Source of the DNA: Kitasatospora phosalacinea
GTDB lineage: Bacteria; Actinomycetota; Actinomycetes; Streptomycetales; Streptomycetaceae
Assembly: GCF_000717185.1 (NCBI RefSeq)
Contig: NZ_JNYE01000013.1
Location: forward strand, 1-64,000
Length of the DNA stretch: 64,000 nt
Direction: 5' to 3'
Below, in pieces: positions 30,308 to 37,863 of the stretch. A program made the translations under genes and the position numbers. Position 1 is the stretch's first letter; every line of letters begins with the position of its first letter. The notes under the pieces were generated by a model. It was given only the letters and a program-made list of their open reading frames with translations. It searched no databases and was not told where the DNA came from.

Positions 30308-30332
30308 GTTTGAGGCGGGCGGGCCTGGTCAG
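30308..30332 (+). promoter_or_regulatory. SigB-type promoter of the HAD gene at 30342
   Basis: GTTT 30308-30311, 15 bases, GGTCAG 30327-30332. The -10 ends nine bases before the ATG, implying a leaderless or nearly leaderless mRNA; no Shine-Dalgarno is seen. Confidence 0.6.
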
Positions 30333-30341
30333 TCGCTGGGT

Positions 30342-31046
30342 ATGGAGTTCACGCCGGAGTACCTGGAGCCGTTGCCCACCGCGGAGCGCTGGTCGGGCGG
30401 CGGGCAACGTCCGTCCGCGCCGTGGGTGGTGGCGCGGGGCGGGACGGCGCGGCGCCGCGCGGGGGACGGTTCCGGGGCGGCGGTGCTGCTCGACCGGGAC
30501 GGCGTGCTGGTGGCCGACATCGCGTACAACGGCGATCCCGGCCGGGTCTACCCCCGCCCCGGCGCCCGGGCCGCGGTCGACGAACTGCGGGCGCTCGGAG
30601 TGCGGTTGGGGGTGCTGACCCAGCAGCCCGGGGTCGCCCGCGGGATCCTGACCAGGACGCGGGTCGAGACCGTCCACCACCGGATCGAGGAACTGTTCGG
30701 ACCGTTCGACGTGTGGGCCGTCTGCCCGCACGCCCCCGCCGAGCACTGCGGCTGCCGCAGACCCGCCCCCGGCCTCGTCCTCGCCGCGACCCGGGCGCTG
30801 CGGGTGCCGCCGGAACGCACCACGGTCATCGGCGGCACCGGAGCCGACCTGGTCGCCGCGGCCGAGGCCGGGGCGCACGGCCTCCTCGTCCCCACCGAGG
30901 TCACCCGCCCCGGCGAGGTCGCCGCCGCGGGCCGCCGCCGCGCCGCGGACCTGTCGGGCGCCGTCCGGCTGCTGCCCGCGGACGGGGCGGCGGCGGTGGC
31001 GCAGGCGGTGCGGGCAGCGCCGATGGCGCCGGTGGGCGGGGGCTGA
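30342..31046 (+). CDS. HAD-IIIA phosphatase, GmhB/HisB-like
   Basis: 234 residues from ATG 30342; no ribosome-binding site, consistent with the promoter placed just upstream. After an unconserved 40-residue N-terminus comes the HAD core VLLDRDGVLVADIAYNGDP, VLTQQPGVARG, and a zinc loop CPHAPAEHCGCRRPAPG of the type found in GmhB (heptose bisphosphate phosphatase). Motif IV is weak: TTVIGGTGADLVAAAEAGA has Gly-Thr where Asp-Ser/Asp would be expected. It may be catalytically altered. Substrate unknown. Confidence 0.82.
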   Translation: MEFTPEYLEPLPTAERWSGGGQRPSAPWVVARGGTARRRAGDGSGAAVLLDRDGVLVADIAYNGDPGRVYPRPGARAAVDELRALGVRLGVLTQQPGVARGILTRTRVETVHHRIEELFGPFDVWAVCPHAPAEHCGCRRPAPGLVLAATRALRVPPERTTVIGGTGADLVAAAEAGAHGLLVPTEVTRPGEVAAAGRRRAADLSGAVRLLPADGAAAVAQAVRAAPMAPVGGG

Positions 31047-31440
31047 CGCCGCTGCCCCCGGCGTCCCGGCGTCATGGCGCTGTGGCGGGGCAGGGCGGGT
31101 GGTGGCCGGTTCGGCGCAGTCGGCGGGGGTGGAGTTGTGGGCCAGGGCGAAGTGGACGGACTCCCGGCGGCGGTGGGTGCGGCGCTGCCCGGTGAGGGCG
31201 GGCAGTTTGCGCAGACGGTCGAGTGTTGGGCCAAGTGCCGTGCGCTGTAGGGCAGTTCGTGGACCGGGGGCGAAGCGTTCGGCGATCCGGGGTGGTTCGG
31301 CGGCGAGTCGGCTCTCGCCCTCCCACAGCTCGTGCAGTAGCTGGTGGAAGCGGTCCGTGGCGGACTCCGGGAGGCGGGCGGGAGGCAGGCGGGATTGGGG
31401 GAACGCCCCCGGGGTATGCGCCAGCGGGACGAGCAGGTGA
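31047..31440 (-). other. No intact gene; possible start-less ORF remnant
   Basis: The minus strand stays open without a usable start from inside the next gene (about 31440) down past 31075, reading ...LPESATDRFHQLLHELWEGESRL, then RIAERFAPG and RTHRRRESVHFALAHN, with codon third positions rich in G/C. This looks like the 3' part of a decayed gene that I cannot name. The plus strand has no better candidate. A SigB-type promoter for the following gene overlaps at 31393-31417. Confidence 0.3.
31393..31417 (+). promoter_or_regulatory. SigB-type promoter of the small gene at 31450
   Basis: GATT 31393-31396, 15 bases, GGGTAT 31412-31417, exactly the published SigB -10 form. Confidence 0.65.
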
Positions 31441-31449
31441 GGTGGAGTG

Positions 31450-31686
31450 ATGGACGGGCCGCACGGTTACCGGATCGCCGTTCCCGGGCAGCCGGGAGCG
31501 CACGCGCCGCAGGTGATGGTGGTGGTCTACCGCTCGGCGGAGACCACGGCGGAGGGGCTGGCCGTGTACGCGGGCGCGGACGGGCTGCGGGTGACCGTGC
31601 ACGGCTCGGTGGCCTGCTTCCTGGAGCCGTACCCGCCCGGCCTCGCCCACCCCTACGGGTACGCCTACCCGCTGGCCGCGGCCTGA
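31450..31686 (+). CDS. Small protein of unknown function
   Basis: 78 residues from ATG 31450 (a GTG precedes it directly); GGTGGAG lies upstream. Not recognised. Sequence features: HAPQVMVVVYRSAETTAEGLAVYAG, a Gly/Tyr/Pro-rich tail (EPYPPGLAHPYGYAYPLA), no membrane segment. Codon bias and the SigB-type promoter support expression. Convergent with the next gene. Confidence 0.6.
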   Translation: MDGPHGYRIAVPGQPGAHAPQVMVVVYRSAETTAEGLAVYAGADGLRVTVHGSVACFLEPYPPGLAHPYGYAYPLAAA

Positions 31687-31710
31687 CGGCGCCGACTCAG
31701 AGGGGCGGAC

Positions 31711-32241
31711 TCAGGAGGACGGCTGCCCGTCCGGCTCGAAGACGAACCCCAGCGCCTGGACCAGGTCGAACACCAGATCCTCGGCGAACGGGTCGCCCTT
31801 CGCGACCAGCACGGCCCGGACCGCCTCCGGATCGGGCCGCATCCCGGCCTCCCGGGCCCAGGCCGCGGCGCGCCCGGCGATCTCGTCGGGGTCGCCGAAC
31901 TCCTCCTCGGGGATGCCGTACTCCCGCGCCATCACGGGCGACAGGAAGCACTCCCAGGCCCGGCCCTCCGGGCTGCCGGCCCGGACCCAGCCGACGTCGC
32001 TGTCGAACACGCTCGCGATGAGCGCCGGGGCGCCCGTCGCGGCGGTGGCCGCGAGGTCGGGGTCCTCGGTCGAGCACCCCTGCAGGAGCTGCCAGTCGCT
32101 GTTCCCGGCCCGCCACAGCGCGTCCGTCGTCGCGCCGACGGCGCGCACCACGGTCAGCTCGGTGGCCGGTCGTTCGGAGCGGGCCAGGAGGAAGAATCCG
32201 GTGAATCCTATGGCGCGGAGCGTAGGCCCGGCCACGGACAT
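31711..32241 (-). CDS. Unknown protein
   Basis: 176 residues from ATG 32241; no clear ribosome-binding site. Not recognised. It begins LRAIGFTGFFLLARSERPATELTVVRAVG, then TTDALWRAGNSDWQLLQGCSTEDPDLAATAATGAPALIASVFDSDVGWV and a helical C-terminus (FAEDLVFDLVQALGFVFEP). The layout suggests a soluble two-lobed protein, possibly of the immunity/SMI1-like kind, but without a diagnostic motif I do not assign this. Confidence 0.65.
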   Translation of the reverse strand: MSVAGPTLRAIGFTGFFLLARSERPATELTVVRAVGATTDALWRAGNSDWQLLQGCSTEDPDLAATAATGAPALIASVFDSDVGWVRAGSPEGRAWECFLSPVMAREYGIPEEEFGDPDEIAGRAAAWAREAGMRPDPEAVRAVLVAKGDPFAEDLVFDLVQALGFVFEPDGQPSS

Positions 32242-32294
32242 ACGGCCGGGCGGCCGGGCGGACGGGCGGCGGAGGGGGCCGGGGGCGGCGGGCG

Positions 32295-32918
32295 TCAGGC
32301 GGCGAAGGCGGTGACCAGGGCGCGGTCGAAGGCCGGGAGGTCGTCCGGCTTGCGGCTGGAGACCAGGATGTTGGGGCCGTTGGTGCAGACCACCACCTCG
32401 CGGTCGACCCAGTGCGCGCCCGCGTTGTCCAGGTCGGTGCGGAGGCTGGGCCAGGAGGTGAGGGTGCGGTCGCGGACGACGTCGGCCTCGATCAGGGTCC
32501 ACGGGCCGTGGCAGATCACCGCGACGGGCTTGCCGCGGGCGAAGAACCCGGCGACGAACTCCACCGCCCGCGGGTCGGTGCGCAGGAAGTCCGGGTTGGC
32601 GACGCCGCCGGGCAGCACCAGGGCGTCGAAGTCCGCGGCCGAGACGTCCGCGACGGCCGCGTCCACCATGAACGGGTCGGCCCGGTCGAGGTGGTGGAAG
32701 GCCCGGACCTCGCCGAGTTCGGTGGAGACCAGGCGCGGCGTGCCGCCGTGGTCCAGGACGGTCTGCCAGGGCGAGGTCAGCTCGACCTGCTCGGTGCCTT
32801 CGGGGGCGACCAGGAAGGCCACGGTCATGCCGTCCAGCTCGGTCAGGCCGTTCGGCCCGTCCGGCGTGTCCGGCCCGGTCGGCCCGGTCGGCCGGGGGGA
32901 ATCGCTGGGTCCGTTCAT
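32295..32918 (-). CDS. DJ-1/PfpI-family protein (type 1 glutamine amidotransferase-like)
   Basis: 207 residues from ATG 32918, GGAG eight bases upstream. After a Pro-rich tail, the PfpI fold: MTVAFLVAPEGTEQVELTSPW, DFDALVLPGGVANPDFLRTD and the nucleophile elbow VAVICHGPWTLIEADVV with Cys and the following His. Related proteins (YhbO/PfpI) deglycate or protect proteins under stress. Typical for a general-stress island, though I see no clear SigB promoter here. Confidence 0.9.
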   Translation of the reverse strand: MNGPSDSPRPTGPTGPDTPDGPNGLTELDGMTVAFLVAPEGTEQVELTSPWQTVLDHGGTPRLVSTELGEVRAFHHLDRADPFMVDAAVADVSAADFDALVLPGGVANPDFLRTDPRAVEFVAGFFARGKPVAVICHGPWTLIEADVVRDRTLTSWPSLRTDLDNAGAHWVDREVVVCTNGPNILVSSRKPDDLPAFDRALVTAFAA

Positions 32919-33064
32919 GGCGGCTGCTCCGTTTCCGGGAGTGGGCGTGTCCGCGGGGGATCCCCCGCAGGGCGCGTCTCACCGGGCACGGGGGGCGGCA
33001 AACCACCGCGAAAGCCGCACCGCGACATAGGGTGGAGTCGGAGCGGAGGAGGCGGTGGGACACG

Positions 33065-35554
33065 GTGGACGGGGAACGGGCCGAGCTGGAGGCCACGATC
33101 GACCGGCTGCGCACCGAGCTGGAGGGCCTGCGCACCGCGATGCGCACCCGGGCCGTGATCGAGCAGGCCAAGGGCGTGCTGGTCGGGCGGTTCGGCTACG
33201 CGCCCGAGCGGGCCTTCGACGAGCTGGTGCGCCGTTCGCAGGACGAGAACCGCAAGCTGGCCCAGATCGCCGCCGACCTGGTCGCCGCGGCCGCCCCGCC
33301 CCCGGCCGCCCGGGAGGCCCCGGCACCCGCGGCCCCCGCCCGGCCGGAGTCCGTGGCGTCGGCGTCTGCGGAGCCTGCCGGGCCCGTCGGACCCGAACCC
33401 GCACCCGAACCCGAGGGCGGGGGAGCGGAGCGGGACGGGGCCGGGTTGGCGGCCCGGTTCCACCTGGCCGCCGCCGCGCTCGCCACCGCCACCGGTCCCG
33501 ACGAGGTCGCCGAACACCTGTACCGGACCGCCCTCGGCCCGCTCGGCGCGCAGGCGCTGGTCCTCGCCGCGCGCGAACCGGACGGCGCGCTGCGGCTGGT
33601 CGGCGCGTACGGAGTGTCGGCGCACCAGCTCAGCCAGTGGCAGCGCATCCCGCCGCCCACCCGGGTGCCGCTCACCGAGGCCGTCCGCACCGGCCGACCG
33701 GTGTGGGTGGCCGACCGGCGCGAGTTCGCCGCCCGCTACCCCGACATGGGCGGCGACGACCTGGTGCCCGGAACCACGGTCTGCGCCCTCCCGCTGCACG
33801 CCGACGGGCGGCTGCTCGGCGCGATCAAGATCGGCTGGTCGGAGTTCCGCCGCCCCGACCCGGACACCCGGGCGCACCTGGCCGCCCTCGCCGACCTCAC
33901 CGCCGACACGCTGCTGCGCCTGCTCGCGCTCGAACTCGCACACGACGTCGAAGCCGCGCCGACCGTCCCGCTCGACCTGGCGGGCGCCCCCTGGTTCCGG
34001 GCCGTGCTGGACGGCCTGCTGGACCCGGTGCTGCTGCTGCGCGCCGTCCGCGACGAGGACGGAAAGGTCACCGACCTGCGGGTCGAGCACGCCAACGCGC
34101 CCACCGTCGACCTTGCCGGGCGGGACGCCGCCGAACTGCGCGGACGACGGCTGACCGAGCTGTACCCCGGCATGGTCGCCTCCGGCACCTTCGACCGCCT
34201 GCGCACCGCCGCCGCCGACGCCACCCCCTACCTGGGCGAGGCGGAACGGTACGTCGAGACCGTCGCGGGCAGCACCCGGGCCAGCGCGATGACCGTGCAC
34301 GCCACCCCGTTCCAGGACGGCCTGCTGCTCACCTGGCGGGCCCACGACGAACGCGACCGGCGGATCGCCCAACTCGCCCAGACCGCCCGCCTGACCCGGG
34401 CCGGCACCTGGGAGTGGCGCCCCGGCGAGCGCCGGATCACCTGCTCCGAAGGCGTCCCGCAGCTCTTCGGCACCGCCACCGCCATCGGCGACCTCGACCC
34501 GCGCGCCGCCCTCGACGCCGTCGTCCCCGCCGACCGCGAGGCGGTCCGCGCCGCCGCCCGGGCCCTGCTGGACGGACGCACCTCCGTCACCGCCGAGTTC
34601 GCCGTCCGCGCCGCCGACGGCCAGCGCAACCTGCGCGCCCTCGGCGAAGCCGCCCGCGCCGACGACGGCCGCCTGCTCGCGCTCAGCGGAGCCGTCCAGG
34701 ACGTCACCCCCTGGCGGCGCGCCGAACAAGCCCTCAGCGACACCCGCGACCGCCTCGCCGACCAGCGCCGCCGCACCGGCGACGAACAGCGCGCCGTCCG
34801 CGCCCTCCAGCAGGCCCTGATGCGCGCCCCCGCCGGACGCCCCGTCCCCGGGTTCGACAGCGCCGCCCGCTACCTGCCCGCCGAACGCGAACGCAAGATC
34901 GGCGGCGACTGGTACGAACTGCTCGACCTGCCCGACGGCACCGTCCTGCTCGCCGTCGGCGACGTCTCCGGACACGGCCTGCCCGCCGCCGCGGTGATGT
35001 CCCAACTCCGGTACGCGCTACGGGGTATCGCCTACGACGGCGCCCCGCCCGGACAGCTCCTCGACCGCCTCGACCGGATGCTCTGCCACCAGCGCGCCGA
35101 CCACATCGCCGCCGTCACCGTCGCCCGCCTCGACCCCCGCACCGGACACCTCGCCTGGGCCCGGGCCGGACACCTGCCCCCCGTCCTCGTCCACGCCGGC
35201 ACCGCCCGCACCCTCGACCCGCCCCCCGGCCTGATCCTCGGCGTCACCCCCCGCACCCGCCGCCCCACCGCCGAACTCCGCCTCGCACCCGGCGACACCC
35301 TGCTGCTCTACACCGACGGCCTGATCGACCGCCGCAGCACCAACGGCACCGGCGCGGGCGGGGGAGCGGGTACGGGCGGGGGAGCGGGCGCGGGTGCCGA
35401 CCCCGACGCAGGCGTCGCCCGGCTGCTGCGCGCCTGCACCGACTACCGGGCCGCCCCCGACCCGGCCGGGCTCCTCGACCACCTGCTGCGCCGCTTCGGC
35501 GCGCCCAACCCGTCCGACGACATCTGCCTGCTCGCCGTCCGCCGCCAGGACTGA
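33065..35554 (+). CDS. ANTAR-GAF-PAS-SpoIIE/PP2C phosphatase
   Basis: 829 residues from GTG 33065 (GGAGGAGG 12 bases upstream; GTG 33032 is possible). Domains: N-terminal coiled coil plus ANTAR-like RNA-binding helices (MRTRAVIEQAKGVLVGRFGYAPERAFDELVRRSQ, about 25-75), Pro/Ala linker, GAF (about 135-285), PAS (about 300-420), second PAS-like (about 430-540), and PP2C (about 590-829): KIGGDWYELLDL, VGDVSGHGLPAAAVM, WARAGHLPP, LLLYTDGLIDRR and SDDICLLAV with metal aspartates. It probably dephosphorylates a STAS-type antagonist upstream of a SigB-family factor. A Gly-Ala-Thr repeat interrupts the PP2C near residue 765. Confidence 0.9.
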   Translation: MDGERAELEATIDRLRTELEGLRTAMRTRAVIEQAKGVLVGRFGYAPERAFDELVRRSQDENRKLAQIAADLVAAAAPPPAAREAPAPAAPARPESVASASAEPAGPVGPEPAPEPEGGGAERDGAGLAARFHLAAAALATATGPDEVAEHLYRTALGPLGAQALVLAAREPDGALRLVGAYGVSAHQLSQWQRIPPPTRVPLTEAVRTGRPVWVADRREFAARYPDMGGDDLVPGTTVCALPLHADGRLLGAIKIGWSEFRRPDPDTRAHLAALADLTADTLLRLLALELAHDVEAAPTVPLDLAGAPWFRAVLDGLLDPVLLLRAVRDEDGKVTDLRVEHANAPTVDLAGRDAAELRGRRLTELYPGMVASGTFDRLRTAAADATPYLGEAERYVETVAGSTRASAMTVHATPFQDGLLLTWRAHDERDRRIAQLAQTARLTRAGTWEWRPGERRITCSEGVPQLFGTATAIGDLDPRAALDAVVPADREAVRAAARALLDGRTSVTAEFAVRAADGQRNLRALGEAARADDGRLLALSGAVQDVTPWRRAEQALSDTRDRLADQRRRTGDEQRAVRALQQALMRAPAGRPVPGFDSAARYLPAERERKIGGDWYELLDLPDGTVLLAVGDVSGHGLPAAAVMSQLRYALRGIAYDGAPPGQLLDRLDRMLCHQRADHIAAVTVARLDPRTGHLAWARAGHLPPVLVHAGTARTLDPPPGLILGVTPRTRRPTAELRLAPGDTLLLYTDGLIDRRSTNGTGAGGGAGTGGGAGAGADPDAGVARLLRACTDYRAAPDPAGLLDHLLRRFGAPNPSDDICLLAVRRQD

Positions 35555-35577
35555 ACGGCGCCCGGCTCCGGGGGCGG

Positions 35578-35628
35578 TCCTCGTCCGGGGTCAGCCCTCG
35601 TCCGGGGTCAGCCCTCGTCCGGGGTCAG
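35578..35628. repeat. Three 17-bp tandem copies at the hemerythrin gene end
   Basis: 35578-35594, 35595-35611 and 35612-35628 are near-identical; the third contains the hemerythrin stop (35625-35627) and every copy carries the same TCA. It fills the convergent gap between the PP2C and hemerythrin genes. Confidence 0.85.
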
Positions 35629-36224
35629 TCCTCGCTGGAGTCGCCGAACCGGAAGCGCCGGTGCATCCGCTCGCGCCAGGGCAGCTCCGGGGCCACCAGC
35701 TCGTCCGGCGGCGCCTGCGCCCGCGGGCCCGGCCGGGGCATCGCGGAGGCCGCCGCCTCGGTGGCCCGCAACTGGGCGCCCATCGCCGTCAACCGCACCG
35801 GGGCGGTGTGCTCGCGCACCGTCGGGAACAGCCGGGCCTCCTCCAGGCCGAAGTGCCCGGTGGCCGCCTCGACCAGCCTGGCCACCAGCCGGTCGAACTC
35901 CGCCGACCCCGCCGACCCCGCCGGGCCGGTCGAATCCGCCGCCGCGACCCGCAGCTCCCGCACCAGGGCCCGCAGCGCGGCGTGCGCCTGCAGGCCCTGG
36001 TCGACCGCGTCGTCGCCCGGCGGGCGGCCGTGCCGGGCGATCGGGTACAGGTGCTCCTCCTCGGCCGTCAGGTGCCGCACCAGGGCGTCGGCCGCGACCG
36101 CCGCCAGCTGGCAGCGCCGCGGATCGCCCAGCGGCAGCCCTGCGAGTTCGCTGAAACGCACCCGCAGCACCTCGTGATCGGTCGTCAACTGCTCCAGCAG
36201 GTCCGGTTCGCGATCGGCGGCCAT
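35625..36224 (-). CDS. Hemerythrin HHE-domain protein
   Basis: 199 residues from ATG 36224 with GGAGG eight bases upstream. The four-helix HHE fold binds a di-iron centre: LTTDHEVLRVRFSEL, HLTAEEEHLYPIARHG, AHAALRALVREL, and HFGLEEARLFPTVREH. Members sense or store O2/NO or protect from oxidative stress. It carries its own SigB-type promoter and sits beside CDGSH and diiron-oxidase genes. Confidence 0.92.
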   Translation of the reverse strand: MAADREPDLLEQLTTDHEVLRVRFSELAGLPLGDPRRCQLAAVAADALVRHLTAEEEHLYPIARHGRPPGDDAVDQGLQAHAALRALVRELRVAAADSTGPAGSAGSAEFDRLVARLVEAATGHFGLEEARLFPTVREHTAPVRLTAMGAQLRATEAAASAMPRPGPRAQAPPDELVAPELPWRERMHRRFRFGDSSED

Positions 36225-36279
36225 GCCCGTACGCCTCCTCCGGTGGTGTCCGGTGGTCCTTCCCCTCCCTGCCGGGCGC

Positions 36280-36304
36280 CTGCCCCGCCGACGCGACGGG
36301 AAAC
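36280..36304 (-). promoter_or_regulatory. SigB-type promoter of hemerythrin
   Basis: Minus strand GTTT (36304-36301), 15 bases, GGGCAG (36285-36280). Predicted leader about 50 bases. Confidence 0.65.
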
Positions 36305-36460
36305 ACCAGGTCGGGGCGGTGGCGGAGACGGTGGCGCGGGTGACGGCAGGGCTGGTGACAGGGGCTGTCCCGGGCAGCTCGGTCGGGGCCGCTCGGGACC
36401 TTCCCGGTCGGGCACCGCCCAGGAGGACGGCCCGTTCCGTGGCCGACGGGCGCTGCGCGG

Positions 36461-36691
36461 TCACTCCTCGTCGCTGGCGATCTCGATGCAGGCGAGGTCG
36501 ATCTGGTCGGCGAGCTGGCGGACCAGGTCGGCGAGTGTGGCGGTGGTCGACGGGTCCAGGCCGCTGTTCTCCTGGCCGGCCCACTCCTCCCACTCCTCGG
36601 GCAGGGCCCGCAGCAGTTCGACCACCTGGAGGGCCGGAATGGCCAGGCCGCCGGACAGTCCGCAGATCACCGGGACATTGAGCCGTCCCAT
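36461..36691 (-). CDS. Small acidic protein, DUF6213-like
   Basis: 76 residues from ATG 36691, AGGAGG eight bases upstream (a GTG at 36700 overlaps that site and is rejected). Acidic, with LPALQVVELLRALPEEWEEWAGQE-type helix region and LADLVRQLADQIDLACIEIAS at the C-terminus. It resembles the DUF6213 family of small Streptomyces proteins from memory. Function unknown. SigB-type promoter inside the upstream CDGSH gene. Confidence 0.8.
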   Translation of the reverse strand: MGRLNVPVICGLSGGLAIPALQVVELLRALPEEWEEWAGQENSGLDPSTTATLADLVRQLADQIDLACIEIASDEE

Positions 36692-36737
36692 GGCGTCCAC
36701 CTCCTCCTGCGTGTAGGTGCCGCTTGAGGTTCTGCGC

Positions 36738-37031
36738 TCACCCGGGCGTCTGCCCGGAGCCGTCCGGCGGAAACGACGGTGTGCCGGGGACGGAAGCGGG
36801 AGCGGGCGCTGGGCGGCGGTGGGTGCGGTGGCTGGTGTCGCACAGCGGGTAGCGGCGGCTGCGGCGGCAGGTGCAGACCGCGACGACCGGGCGGTCGCAG
36901 TGCAGCACCGTGCCGTCCGGCAGCAGCAGGTCCACCGGGCCGTCGACCAGCAGCGGGCCGCGTTCGGTCAGCCGGATCCGGGGCGGGGGCGGGGGCGGTG
37001 CGGCGGTCGGCTCCGGGTCAGTCGCGGACAC
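36738..37031 (-). CDS. CDGSH iron-sulfur domain protein
   Basis: 97 residues from GTG 37031. The single CDGSH motif CTCRRSRRYPLCDTSH supplies three Cys and one His for a 2Fe-2S cluster, preceded by IRLTERGPLLVDGPVDLLLPDG. Likely an electron carrier or redox sensor. The start overlaps the 3' end of the methyltransferase gene by 14 bases, so translation is probably coupled. In Streptomyces such a protein is regularly found with the diiron oxidase and methyltransferase seen here. Confidence 0.9.
   Translation of the reverse strand: MSATDPEPTAAPPPPPPRIRLTERGPLLVDGPVDLLLPDGTVLHCDRPVVAVCTCRRSRRYPLCDTSHRTHRRPAPAPASVPGTPSFPPDGSGQTPG
36750..36774 (-). promoter_or_regulatory. SigB-type promoter of the DUF6213-like gene
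   Basis: Minus strand GTTT (36774-36771), 15 bases, GGGCAG (36755-36750) followed by ACGCCCG. It lies inside the last codons of the CDGSH gene. Confidence 0.65.
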
Positions 37032-37779
37032 CGCGGACCACCACCAACTCCTCGGTGCGGACGCCGGGTTCGATCAGCCCGGTGCGTTCGAACCACGGGG
37101 CCCGGGCGGTCATCACCGGCCCGAAGCCCTGCAACCGGCGGGCCACGACGGACGTCCGCAGACCGGCGGCGCGCAGCTGCCGCACCGTGGCCTCGGGCCG
37201 GGCCAGCGAGGACTGCACCAGCAGCAGCACCCCGCCCGGCGCGAGCAGCGGCGCCACCCGGCGGCACAGCCGGTCCAGCAGCAGCCGCCCGTCCGGCCCG
37301 GCGTCCCAGGCCCGGGCGGGCCCGCGCGGGGCCGGGCCGGGGTGCGGCGCGGGGACGTACGGGGGGTTGCTCAGCACCAGGTCGTACCCGTCGGCCCTGT
37401 CGTACCCGTCGGCGCTGTCGCACCCACCGGCCCTGTCGGCCTCGTCGGCTCCGCCGGTCCCGTCGTACCGGCCGCCGTCCCGGGCTTCCGGAGCTTCCCG
37501 GGCTTCCGGGGCCTCCGGGGTGAGGTCGCCGTGCCGCACGCGCAGGGGAAGGCGGTGCAGGCGGGCGTTCAGCCAGGCGGTGGCGAGCGACAGCCGGGAC
37601 AGGTCGACGGCGGTCACCCGGCAGCCGCGCCGGGCGGCGGCCAGGGCGAGCGCGCCGGAACCGGTGCCGACGTCCAGGCAACGTGCGCCGGGCCGCAGCG
37701 GTTCGCGGCCCAGCACTTCCAGCAGCAGGGCGGTGTCCCCCTGGGCGGGGTACACGCCGGGCGGTCGTAGCAGCAGCAT
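37018..37779 (-). CDS. HemK2/MTQ2-type SAM-dependent methyltransferase
   Basis: 253 residues from ATG 37779. SAM-binding LDVGTGSGALALAAARRG and VTAVDLSRLSLATAWLN; the catalytic NPPY is in LVLSNPPYVPAPH. NPPY enzymes methylate glutamine or nitrogen of peptides or small molecules. A low-complexity insert with repeated EAPEAR and SADGYDRADGYD units (about residues 90-132) lies just before NPPY. Upstream of, and overlapping, the CDGSH gene. Because the housekeeping PrmC is usually elsewhere, this copy may act on a product of the neighbouring operon. Confidence 0.85.
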   Translation of the reverse strand: MLLLRPPGVYPAQGDTALLLEVLGREPLRPGARCLDVGTGSGALALAAARRGCRVTAVDLSRLSLATAWLNARLHRLPLRVRHGDLTPEAPEAREAPEARDGGRYDGTGGADEADRAGGCDSADGYDRADGYDLVLSNPPYVPAPHPGPAPRGPARAWDAGPDGRLLLDRLCRRVAPLLAPGGVLLLVQSSLARPEATVRQLRAAGLRTSVVARRLQGFGPVMTARAPWFERTGLIEPGVRTEELVVVRGVRD

Positions 37780-37789
37780 GGGCTCGCGT

Positions 37790-37814
37790 ATGCCCGGCGG
37801 GCGGTGGACGACAC
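37790..37814 (-). promoter_or_regulatory. SigB-type promoter of the methyltransferase-CDGSH pair
   Basis: Minus strand GTGT (37814-37811), 15 bases, GGGCAT (37795-37790); the -10 ends ten bases before the ATG at 37779, so the transcript is probably leaderless. Confidence 0.55.
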
Positions 37815-37863
37815 GTCCGGCGGGCGGTGAACTCGGCGAGGGGTGGGGCGGCTCAGGGGCGGT

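Noticed and set aside
31393..31417. Hairpin GGGGGAACGCCCCC as a terminator
   Set aside because: It overlaps a good SigB-type promoter and no gene ends directly before it on the plus strand.
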